A DNA stretch of 51,348 nt from an uncultured Roseburia sp. Its GTDB lineage: Bacteria > Bacillota > Clostridia > Lachnospirales > Lachnospiraceae. The notes beneath the pieces are model-generated. The model was not told where the DNA came from and made no database searches. It worked only from the letters and a program-made list of their open reading frames with translations. Positions within the stretch are counted from its first letter, which is position 1. The number at the start of each line of letters is the position of its first letter. The stretch lies in assembly GCA_947174805.1 (NCBI GenBank), contig CAMWKH010000021.1, positions 1 to 51,348 of the forward strand, in the 5' to 3' direction. Shown here piece after piece: positions 7,524-14,856 of the stretch. The position numbers and the translations under genes were made by a program.

Positions 7524-7925
7524 TTAAACAGGTGTATTTAGATTAAACAACCCAGTCAAGCCTAATTTGTGCAATAGCTTTTCTACATCATTAGCTTTCA
7601 GCACTTTACCCATAGACACTACTTTTTCATTTACAACAAGCGCCGGCATACTCATTACACCATATTCCATAACTTTTTGCAAATCAGTTATATATTCCAC
7701 TTCCACCGAAAGCAACATTTTTTGAACAGCTTCCTTTGTGTTTTCATATAGTGCATGACAGGACGTACAACCAGAACCTAATACTTTGATACAATAAATG
7801 CCGTCTTTTGTTTCGGGACAGCAGTCGTTTGCAATCTTTGTTGTTTCCGACGTGGGGCAGCAAGGGCTGCAGGCGCAAGCAGGGGCTTTCTTTTCTTCTT
7901 CTTTCTTTTTTTTAAATAATGCCAT
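7524..7925 (-). CDS. Thioredoxin-family redox protein with Cys-rich N-terminal tail
   Basis: This 133-residue small thioredoxin-like protein has the active-site motif GCTSCHAL (C53xxC56) after strand IYCIKVLGS, the VEVEYITDLQKVMEYGV segment and the cis-proline loop SMPALVVNEKVVS, as in the thioredoxin_3/glutaredoxin-like proteins found with ArsP-type permeases. Unusually, the first 45 residues form a Lys-rich start followed by a Cys-dense tail (C17, C19, C22, C23, C35, C36, C45), which could bind metal or thiols. It is the last gene of the arsR-permease operon, separated from the permease by a decayed C_GCAxxG_C_C gene. ATG 7925 has an AAGGAGGA ribosome binding site upstream. It probably reduces or carries a substrate for the permease; the substrate is inferred, not shown. 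Confidence 0.85.
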   Translation of the reverse strand: MALFKKKKEEEKKAPACACSPCCPTSETTKIANDCCPETKDGIYCIKVLGSGCTSCHALYENTKEAVQKMLLSVEVEYITDLQKVMEYGVMSMPALVVNEKVVSMGKVLKANDVEKLLHKLGLTGLFNLNTPV

Positions 7926-7940
7926 AATAAAGTTCCTCCT

Positions 7941-8157
7941 TTATTTAAGATTTAAGAGTTCTTCTGCAATACGAACAGCAGAAGCCACCATTTTGGGGCA
8001 AAATTATGTAAACAAATTATGTTTTATTGCATATTCTTTCCCTTTGCAAGTTGATAAATCGCAGCCTAACAATTCTTTGCAAATATAAGAACCGTTTTCT
8101 TTACAAAATTTTGTGAGAATAATTTTAATGCCTTATCGGTATATCCCACTATCTATT
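7941..8157 (-). pseudogene. C_GCAxxG_C_C-family protein remnant
   Basis: Between permease and thioredoxin genes the minus strand encodes KFCKENGSYICKELLGCDLS, then KEYAIKHNLFT, a TAA codon (8004-8006), and in the same frame FCPKMVASAVRIAEELLNLK to a stop at 7941. This is the C-terminal half of the C_GCAxxG_C_C family, whose members end in NGSxxCrELLGcD and CPKxVxdAaeIxEExL. The upstream part (GYTDKALKLF) is in another frame, so there is at least one frameshift plus one nonsense codon, and the N-terminal half with the GCAxxG motif is missing. Family members often sit beside redox-active thioredoxins and permeases, as here, so the operon once had a third component. The substitution of one codon to TAA explains the in-frame stop. 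Confidence 0.7.
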
Positions 8158-8163
8158 CCTCCT

Positions 8164-9177
8164 TTAAATTATAAAATTCTGTACTGCATTAAAAAAGTAA
8201 CCGACAAGAATGATGCCAATTATACAGATTGCAATAAAAATAGCAAGCAATTTAAGTTTAACAGCTTTCCGCAGCATGATTACTGACGGCAAAGACAACG
8301 TAGTTACGCCCATCATAAAGGACAGGACAACACCAAGTTGTGCGCCTTTTGCCAAAAGTGCTTCGGCAATCGGAATTGTACCAAAAATATCCGCATACAT
8401 GGGAATGCCTGCAACCGTAGCGATAATAACGCCTAAAGGATTTCCCGTTCCAAGAACACGAACAATAAAATCTTCGGGTATCCAATTATGGATAAATGCA
8501 CCGATGGCAACACCAACTAAAACATATGGAGCAACTTTTTTTGCCGTAGATATCACCTGTTCCCATGCGTATTTCATACGGTCTTTGAAGCGGAGTTGTT
8601 CTTGTTCCACATCAATAGAGTTTCCGTTGCGTATAAATTCTTCCACATAATTGTCAAGCTGTAATTTCTCAATCATAGTGCCGCCCGCGACAGCAATCAC
8701 AAGCCCAAGTACAACGTAGATTATCGCAACTTTCCAACCGAATATACTCATTAACAGCACAAGAGAGCCAAGATCAACCATAGGGGAAGAAATCAGAAAC
8801 GAAAATGTCACACCTAATGGAAGCCCTGCACTTGTAAATCCTATAAATAAAGGAATAGACGAACAGGAGCAGAAAGGTGTTACTGTGCCAAGTAATGCTG
8901 CTATGATATTGGCTTTGATACCGTGAAATCTTCCAAGAATTCTCTTTGTCCTTTCCGGCGGGAAATAACTCTGAATATATGATATTAACAAAATTAAAAC
9001 GCCTAAAAGCACCATGATTTTAATGGTGTCATAAAGAAAAAACTGAACGCTGCCCACCATCTTTTCTTTCGTGTTTAAACCGCAGGCATTGAGTAAGTTA
9101 CCAATTAAACTATTTAACCATTTCATACCAAGAATTTCATTTTGAAAGAAATTCCACCCTGTTTTTATTACGTCCAT
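8164..9177 (-). CDS. ArsP-like permease (DUF318/UPF0718 family)
   Basis: This 337-residue integral membrane protein has about eight hydrophobic helices. The family hallmark TPFCSCSSIPLFIGF (C103, C105) follows the first repeat, with the mirrored GTGNPLGVIIATVAGIPMYAD segment in the second half; a charged cytoplasmic loop (about residues 195-220) separates the halves. Relatives include ArsP, an exporter of trivalent organoarsenicals, and other permeases of unknown substrate. ATG 9177 is the start because AAGAGGA lies six bases upstream; the alternative upstream TTG (9207) is too close to arsR. It is the second gene of an operon led by arsR and followed by the C_GCAxxG remnant and the Cys-rich thioredoxin, which points to metal, metalloid or thiol stress. 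Confidence 0.87.
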   Translation of the reverse strand: MDVIKTGWNFFQNEILGMKWLNSLIGNLLNACGLNTKEKMVGSVQFFLYDTIKIMVLLGVLILLISYIQSYFPPERTKRILGRFHGIKANIIAALLGTVTPFCSCSSIPLFIGFTSAGLPLGVTFSFLISSPMVDLGSLVLLMSIFGWKVAIIYVVLGLVIAVAGGTMIEKLQLDNYVEEFIRNGNSIDVEQEQLRFKDRMKYAWEQVISTAKKVAPYVLVGVAIGAFIHNWIPEDFIVRVLGTGNPLGVIIATVAGIPMYADIFGTIPIAEALLAKGAQLGVVLSFMMGVTTLSLPSVIMLRKAVKLKLLAIFIAICIIGIILVGYFFNAVQNFII

Positions 9178-9213
9178 AAAAATCCTCTTTAATATGTTGC
9201 TTTTCAAGCACGA

Positions 9214-9510
9214 TTATCTATTGTTTGAAAGAGATGTATTCGTCAGAGCTTTAAGACACTCTGCGGCATATTCCCCACCGCTTTTGGATATGGAGTAATG
9301 CGTCCATTTTCCTTCTTTTCTGCTGGTTACAATATCAGCATCACACAATATTTTCATGTGGTGTGAAAGTGTTGGCTGTGTAATTTGGAGATTATCCAAT
9401 AGCACGCAGGCACATTTTTCCCCAGTAAGTAATTGCTGCAAGATGCGAATACGGTTTTCATCACAAAAAGCCTTAAAAATGGTTGCTGCTTTCTTTTCGT
9501 CTATTTCCAT
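9214..9510 (-). CDS. ArsR/SmtB-family metalloregulator
   Basis: This 98-residue winged-helix repressor matches the usual ArsR length. After helix AATIFKAFCDENRIRILQQLL comes EKCACVLLDNL, whose C33 and C35 occupy the place of the ELCVC metal/metalloid-binding motif of ArsR. The recognition helix is TQPTLSHHMKIL, followed by the wing VTSRKEGKWTHYSI. Binding of As(III) or a similar ion to the cysteines normally releases the repressor from DNA. It is the first gene of the operon with the permease and thioredoxin. The 12-base inverted repeat over its promoter fits autoregulation. The inducer could be an arsenical, another thiophilic metal, or a redox signal. Confidence 0.9.
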   Translation of the reverse strand: MEIDEKKAATIFKAFCDENRIRILQQLLTGEKCACVLLDNLQITQPTLSHHMKILCDADIVTSRKEGKWTHYSISKSGGEYAAECLKALTNTSLSNNR

Positions 9511-9529
9511 TTAATCACCTCACATTGAT

Positions 9530-9572
9530 ATTTATCTATGTATTATTATATGCACACATAGATAAATGTCAA
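9530..9572 (-). promoter_or_regulatory. arsR promoter with overlapping operator
   Basis: On the minus strand TTGACA (9567-9572), a 16-base spacer and TATAAT (9545-9550) form a strong sigma-A promoter. A perfect 12-base inverted repeat, ATTTATCTATGT at 9530-9541 and ACATAGATAAAT at 9556-9567, brackets the -10 box and touches the -35 box. The placement is that of ArsR/SmtB operators. Confidence 0.85.
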
Positions 9573-9741
9573 TATATTTTATCAAAATTTTTATTGGATA
9601 ATGAACCCTATGACTGCAAATTTAATAGAATTGTGTATGCACTTGTGGTAAGATAATGACACCACGGCATATTTGTGTTCTTGCAGTGCTGTTATGCAGT
9701 ATGCGCTGGGAATTATAATATTTGAAAGAAAAGAGGATATG

Positions 9742-10308
9742 ATGGAAAAACAGACGATAGAAAGATGTTCATGGGCAACAACAGACTTGTACAAAGAATA
9801 CCATGACAAGGAGTGGGGAAAACCTGTTCATAATGATGACAAATTATTTGAAATGCTAATACTTGAGGGGATGCAGGCAGGGTTATCGTGGCTGACAATA
9901 TTAAATAAAAGAGAGGCATTCAGAGAAGCTTTTGATAAATTTGATTGTAGAAAAGTGGCTCTTTATGGTGAAGAAAAAATTGAGGAATTGATGCAAAATG
10001 AAAAAATAGTCCGCAATAGATTAAAAATAAAATCGGCAGTAACGAATGCTCAGCAATTTATAAAAATACAAGAAGAATATGGCAGTTTTGACTCATTTAT
10101 ATGGTCTTATGTTAATCATAAACCCATTCATAATCATTTCAACACAGAAGATGAACTGCCTGCAAAGACACAGATCTCAGATCATATCAGTAAAGATTTG
10201 AAAAAACGCGGATTTAAGTTTGTAGGCAGTACGATTATATATGCCTATATGCAGGCAGTAGGAATTGTTAACGACCATGTGAAAAAGTGCCATTTATATC
10301 AGCCTTGA
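9742..10308 (+). CDS. tag: DNA-3-methyladenine glycosylase I
   Basis: This 188-residue protein is close to the usual length of Tag. It removes 3-methyladenine from alkylated DNA as the first step of base excision repair. It begins ERCSWATTDLYKEYHDKEWG, then LFEMLILEGMQAGLSWLTILNKR, matching the N-terminal block of E. coli Tag, including the equivalent of the catalytic Glu (E42). The zinc ligands of the family appear present: C9 and H21 near the start and H and C in NDHVKKCHLY near the end. Of the two adjacent ATG codons, 9742 is better spaced from AAGAGGA than 9739. It stands alone between the divergent arsR operon and an intergenic gap. Confidence 0.95.
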   Translation: MEKQTIERCSWATTDLYKEYHDKEWGKPVHNDDKLFEMLILEGMQAGLSWLTILNKREAFREAFDKFDCRKVALYGEEKIEELMQNEKIVRNRLKIKSAVTNAQQFIKIQEEYGSFDSFIWSYVNHKPIHNHFNTEDELPAKTQISDHISKDLKKRGFKFVGSTIIYAYMQAVGIVNDHVKKCHLYQP

Positions 10309-10628
10309 AGTTTTTGTATTCTTGGCATTGAGCAGCCGCAATAAATACTTTATACACTTAAGCAAAGATTCACATAATTTAGGAAGAAGTTTTCATACAG
10401 TAACCTGCCAGTAGGAAATCAAGGGGCGGTAGTTCTATGGCTTGCCCAGAAGCATACAGGAAAAACATCATGTATCCTCACCAATAATTTTGATTTCAAA
10501 ACATCTACCCAGAAACCGAAAATTATGGTAAAATGTAAACGAATAATGCATCTGGTATGTCCCGGGTTTCGTATCATTTTCCAGGAAATCAGGGTGGGGG
10601 GACAGAGCATAAAATGTGAGGTATTTCT
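10309..10628. other. Intergenic region before the binding lipoprotein
   Basis: About 320 bases without a credible gene. Frames of up to about 70 codons exist on the minus strand but lack ribosome binding sites and familiar sequence. It marks the change from A+T-rich DNA on the left to more G+C-rich genes on the right, and so may be the right edge of the accessory block. A GGTGGGGGGA stretch (about 10594-10603) lies a little upstream of the next gene. Confidence 0.4.
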
Positions 10629-11789
10629 ATGAGTCATTTGAAAGAAAAAGAGAAAAATTTAGGCGGCAGGGTACATAGAAAAACTTTAATGAAAGCGGGC
10701 CTGGGGGCTTTTTTTCTATGGAGTGCAGTCTTGGCCGGATGCGGCAAAAAGGCTTCGGATGAGCTTATGCAAAATTCGGAGGAAGGACAGGTTTTATATC
10801 ATCAAAACGGCATTGAAAGTACGGAAAGTGCCAGTGTGGTGAAATTTGACCATAAGCTGGATGAGTATATGCCTTTAAAAAAACAGTATAATTTCTATTT
10901 TACCTATAAAACAGTGCATCCCTGGTGGGATGCAGTTGCCCTTGGGATGGAGGATGCGGCAAAACAGTATGAGGAGAAGGGGATTATCATTGACTATGAG
11001 TATCTCGCTCCCAACGGTGCCTCTGCCCAGGACCAAATTCAGCGGTTAAAAGATGCCGCCGGGAGAGACTTTGACGTAATCGGTGTGGATGTGGCGGATG
11101 TGGAGATTGTGAGCCCTGTGATTAATGAACTGATGGGAGAAGGACATAAAGTCATGACATTTTCAAGTTCCGATGCGGCGAAGGAGGACGGTTGTGACAG
11201 GATTGCCTATGTGGGGAATACCCACAACTATGAAGACGGCGCTGATCTTACCCGGGCATTGTGTGAAAAGCTTAATTACAAAGGGAAGGTTGCTATTTTG
11301 GTGGGGACCAAGGGAGCTCCATGCCATGAGGACAGGGCTTTGGGGGCAAAGGATGTAATTGCAGAGTATCCTGATATGGAAATTGTGGAGATTGAATACG
11401 ATGAGGATACTGTGGAGCTGGCGTATGAATTTACAAAAAAGTTTTTAACTGATTATGAGGATTTGGCCGGAATTGTGTGCTGCAATATGAGTAATCCCGT
11501 GGGAGCTGCCAGAGCGGTTATCGAAGCGGGACGGGAGGATGAGGTTGTAATTGTAGGCATGGACCACGACCAGGAAGCCCTTCATTATCTCAAAGACGGG
11601 ATAATTTATGCCCTGGGTGTCCAGGACTGTTATTCGATCGGTTTTGATACAGTTCAGGTAGCCGTTAAGATTGCAGACGGTCAGCTTCCCGGTGAGAATT
11701 ATCCCGAAAAAACACAGGAGATAACCACAATTGTATATCAGAATGGAGCCGCAGAGATGCTTCAGATACTTTACGGTGAATTTAATTAG
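10629..11789 (+). CDS. Sugar-type periplasmic-binding lipoprotein (Peripla_BP_4-like)
   Basis: This 386-residue protein has a basic N-terminus, hydrophobic segment and lipobox LAGC (Cys38), so it should be anchored outside the membrane. The mature part has the two-lobe fold of ribose/galactose-binding proteins: HPWWDAVALGMEDAAKQY, then QIQRLKDAAGRDFDVIGVD, the hinge-side VMTFSSSD, KVAILVGTKGA, LAGIVCCNMSNPVGAARAV, and VVIVGMDHDQEALHYLKDG. No ABC transporter genes adjoin it. The next gene, starting at its stop codon, is a hybrid histidine kinase with an extracellular sensor domain. I infer a LuxP/LuxQ-like or sugar-sensor arrangement in which the loaded lipoprotein signals to the kinase rather than feeding an importer. 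The ligand is unknown. Confidence 0.87.
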   Translation: MSHLKEKEKNLGGRVHRKTLMKAGLGAFFLWSAVLAGCGKKASDELMQNSEEGQVLYHQNGIESTESASVVKFDHKLDEYMPLKKQYNFYFTYKTVHPWWDAVALGMEDAAKQYEEKGIIIDYEYLAPNGASAQDQIQRLKDAAGRDFDVIGVDVADVEIVSPVINELMGEGHKVMTFSSSDAAKEDGCDRIAYVGNTHNYEDGADLTRALCEKLNYKGKVAILVGTKGAPCHEDRALGAKDVIAEYPDMEIVEIEYDEDTVELAYEFTKKFLTDYEDLAGIVCCNMSNPVGAARAVIEAGREDEVVIVGMDHDQEALHYLKDGIIYALGVQDCYSIGFDTVQVAVKIADGQLPGENYPEKTQEITTIVYQNGAAEMLQILYGEFN

Positions 11790-11849
11790 GAATGGCGGGG
11801 GAAAAAACAAAAGAGGCAGGCAGTTTTCAGTGTCTTTGCGGCCGGGTGT

Positions 11850-14828
11850 TTGATTGCTGGGATTCTGCTGATCACAACAGTCTGGGTATCCAACATGTCC
11901 CAGAGGGCAACAAGCCAGGCCGTGAACAGGGTCAGTGAATTTTATCTGGAGGAACTGGCGGGCAGGAGGGCTCAGGTGGTTTCTGAGGAATTAAAAAATA
12001 ATTTTACTTACATAGAAAATGTCCTTGATATCCTGGATGACTCGAATTTGAAATCCCAGGAAACGCTCCGCAGATTTCTTGGAAAAATGAAAAAGCTCTA
12101 TAGCCTGGATAAATTTGCCCTGGTAGATGAGAATGGAATTGTCTATACGGAGCACAGCACTGTGTCAGGACTGAGCCACTACAATTTTTTGTCCGAGGAA
12201 CTCACAGAGCCGGTGATTACTACAGCAAACCTTTACGGGGCCAAAAAGCAGGTGATTCTTGCGGTTCCTGTGGATAATATTGTTTTTCAGGAATCCCGGA
12301 TAAAAGTATGTTTTATTCAGATTAATATAGACGGTATGTTAAGTTCCCTGACCTTACAGACTGGGGGAAATGAGACGTACTGCAGTTTATACCACCGAAA
12401 TGGGGAGGATTTGACAAACGGTGATTTCGGTAATTTTAAGGCGGGAAACAATCTTCTCTCTGCCCTTTCCGATGCAAAGATTGACAAGGGCTTCAAGTAT
12501 GGAGAGATGGAAGAAGCCTTTAAGAATGGGAAGTCAGGTCAGATAGCTTTCCAGTATCGTGGTCTTCGGGAGACTTTATGTTATGTTCCCGTGGAGGACA
12601 CAAATTGGATGATGACAATCCTGATTCGGGATAACGTAATTTTTGATCAGATAAGTTCTATCAGCACCGACATGATGCGCCGCAGTATTATTCAGATTGT
12701 AATTACGGTTATGGTAATGCTGGTGGTGTTTTTAGTGTTGATTTGCCAGTCAAGAAGGAATGCAAGGATTCTCCTGGCTCAGGAGAAAGCCGATGGAGAT
12801 AGGATAAGAAACGCTTTTGCCCAGATTGAAAAGGAGCAGGCGTCTATGGAGAATATTCATGCTGCCATGGGTTCCGGTCTCTGGAGCATGGAGTTTGATG
12901 AGAGAGGGGAGATGATATCCTGCAGCTGGTCTGAGGTTTTCAGGAATATGCTGGGATATGACAGTGAAAAAGATTTTCCAAACAGAATAGAATCCTGGGC
13001 AGATCTTCTTTGCCAGGAGGATAAGGAAAGGGTGTTAAAGGAATACTGGGATACGGTCAGGGATTATTCCGGGGAGAAAACCTTTGACGTGGAGTACCGC
13101 CTTATCACCCAAAATGCCGGCCTGAGATGGTTTCATTCAGCAGGAAGGCTCTCCAGGCGGGAGGACGGTTCCCCGATAACTTTCGTGGGTCTTTTTGTGG
13201 ATATAGACGATGAGAAAAAACTGGAAGAAAAGCTGGAGAGGCAGAAAATCGACCTTGAGGATGCCCTTGCTGTTGCCCAGCACGCCAATAAGGCCAAGAC
13301 CACTTTCCTCAATAATATGTCCCACGATATCAGGACACCCATGAATGCCATCATCGGATTTACTTCCCTTGCGGCGGCCCATATTGAGAACAGGGAGCAG
13401 GTGCAGGATTACCTGTCCAAAATTACAACTTCCAGCAATCATCTACTCAGCCTGATTAACGATGTGTTAGATATGAGCAGGATTGAAAGCGGGAAAGTGA
13501 AAATAGAGGAGAAGGAGACTTCCCTTCCGGAAATTATGCATGACTTAAAGACGATTGTCCAGGCGGATATTACCTCAAAACAGTTGGAATTTTTTATTGA
13601 CACGGCTGATGTGGTAAATGAGAATGTCCTCTGCGATAAATTGAGGCTGAATCAGCTTCTCCTAAATCTTTTAAGCAATGCCATGAAATTTACAAAACCC
13701 GGAGGAATGGTAGGCGTCCGTATTATTCAGAGGGGAAATGCCCCGGAGGGATGGGCTGCCTATGAATTTCAGGTAAAGGATACGGGAATCGGAATGAGTC
13801 CGGAATTTTTGGAGCATGTTTTTGAGCCCTTTGAGCGGGAGCGTACAAGCACAGTGAGCGGTATCCAGGGGACAGGGCTTGGCATGGCAATCACCAAAAA
13901 TATTGTGGATATGATGGGCGGGGTAATTTCCGTAGTCAGCGAAGAGGGAAAGGGGACTACTTTTACCGTTTCCCTGCAGTTTAGAACCTGTTCAGAACCG
14001 GTGATGCAGAATATTGTCCCGGAACTGAAAGGACTTCGGGCCCTGGTAGCCGATGACGACTTCAATACCTGTTCCAGTGTGACTCAGATGCTTTCCACCA
14101 TCGGAATGCGTCCGGATTGGACGACTTCCGGAAAAGAGGCGGTGCTTCGTGTGAAGCTGGCAGTGGAACAGGATGATGCCTACGCTGCATATATTATCGA
14201 CTGGCTGATGCCGGATATGAACGGCATTGAGGTGGTGAGGCGTATCCGTAGACTTATCGGGGATGACAAGCCCATTATTATTCTCACAGCCTATGACTGG
14301 TCTGACATTGAGGAGGAGGCGAGAAAAGCCGGGGTCACAGCTTTTTGTTCCAAGCCTATTTTCTTATCAGAGCTTAGGGAAATTTTGGAATCGCCGTTTA
14401 TCGTAAAAGATACAAAAGGGCAGGATGACCAGGAGACAGTTTCCTTCCAGGGCAGGAGGCTCCTTTTGGTGGAGGATAATGAGATTAATCAGGAAATTGC
14501 CCAGGAGATATTAAAAGAGGCGGGATTTCTTATGGATGTGGCCGACGACGGCTCCATTGCAGTGGATAAGGTAAAAAATTCAAAACCGGGATGGTATGAT
14601 CTTGTTCTTATGGATATACAGATGCCTATTATGAATGGCTACGAGGCCGCAAAGAAGATAAGGGCGCTGGAGAATAAAGAGCTTGCAGGCATTCCCATTA
14701 TCGCCATGACGGCCAATGCCTTTGACGAGGACAGAAAAGCGGCCTTTGACGCAGGGATGGACGGACATATTGCAAAACCCATAGATATTCCCAAATTGTT
14801 TGAGCTTCTCCGGGACATTTTAAAATAA
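11850..14828 (+). CDS. Hybrid sensor histidine kinase with two receiver domains; apparent 5' frameshift
   Basis: Order: N-terminal membrane helix, extracytoplasmic sensor of about 250 residues (dCache/PAS-like), second membrane helix (about 278-300), PAS domain (about 335-455), HisKA with H492 in MSHDIRTPMNAIIGF, HATPase_c (LRLNQLLLNLLSNAMKFTKPGG, DTGIGMSPEF, GTGLGMAI), receiver 1 (D784 in IIDWLMPDMNG), receiver 2 (D922 in VLMDIQMPIMNG). The start is uncertain. TTG 11850, given here, has no good ribosome binding site and cuts the first membrane helix in half. The frame is open back to 11790, and ATG 11792 directly after the preceding stop would give a natural start (Met-Ala-Gly-Lys-Lys-Gln-Lys-Arg) if one base were removed from the G5A6 run at 11797-11807. 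It probably forms a pair with the upstream binding lipoprotein. Confidence 0.85.
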   Translation: MIAGILLITTVWVSNMSQRATSQAVNRVSEFYLEELAGRRAQVVSEELKNNFTYIENVLDILDDSNLKSQETLRRFLGKMKKLYSLDKFALVDENGIVYTEHSTVSGLSHYNFLSEELTEPVITTANLYGAKKQVILAVPVDNIVFQESRIKVCFIQINIDGMLSSLTLQTGGNETYCSLYHRNGEDLTNGDFGNFKAGNNLLSALSDAKIDKGFKYGEMEEAFKNGKSGQIAFQYRGLRETLCYVPVEDTNWMMTILIRDNVIFDQISSISTDMMRRSIIQIVITVMVMLVVFLVLICQSRRNARILLAQEKADGDRIRNAFAQIEKEQASMENIHAAMGSGLWSMEFDERGEMISCSWSEVFRNMLGYDSEKDFPNRIESWADLLCQEDKERVLKEYWDTVRDYSGEKTFDVEYRLITQNAGLRWFHSAGRLSRREDGSPITFVGLFVDIDDEKKLEEKLERQKIDLEDALAVAQHANKAKTTFLNNMSHDIRTPMNAIIGFTSLAAAHIENREQVQDYLSKITTSSNHLLSLINDVLDMSRIESGKVKIEEKETSLPEIMHDLKTIVQADITSKQLEFFIDTADVVNENVLCDKLRLNQLLLNLLSNAMKFTKPGGMVGVRIIQRGNAPEGWAAYEFQVKDTGIGMSPEFLEHVFEPFERERTSTVSGIQGTGLGMAITKNIVDMMGGVISVVSEEGKGTTFTVSLQFRTCSEPVMQNIVPELKGLRALVADDDFNTCSSVTQMLSTIGMRPDWTTSGKEAVLRVKLAVEQDDAYAAYIIDWLMPDMNGIEVVRRIRRLIGDDKPIIILTAYDWSDIEEEARKAGVTAFCSKPIFLSELREILESPFIVKDTKGQDDQETVSFQGRRLLLVEDNEINQEIAQEILKEAGFLMDVADDGSIAVDKVKNSKPGWYDLVLMDIQMPIMNGYEAAKKIRALENKELAGIPIIAMTANAFDEDRKAAFDAGMDGHIAKPIDIPKLFELLRDILK

Positions 14829-14856
14829 CGATGATGAAGACGTAAGGAGGATTGGC

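Noticed and set aside
8210..8650. Plus-strand ORF antisense to the permease
   Set aside because: The permease is certain from its motifs; the antisense frame has no ribosome binding site or familiar sequence.
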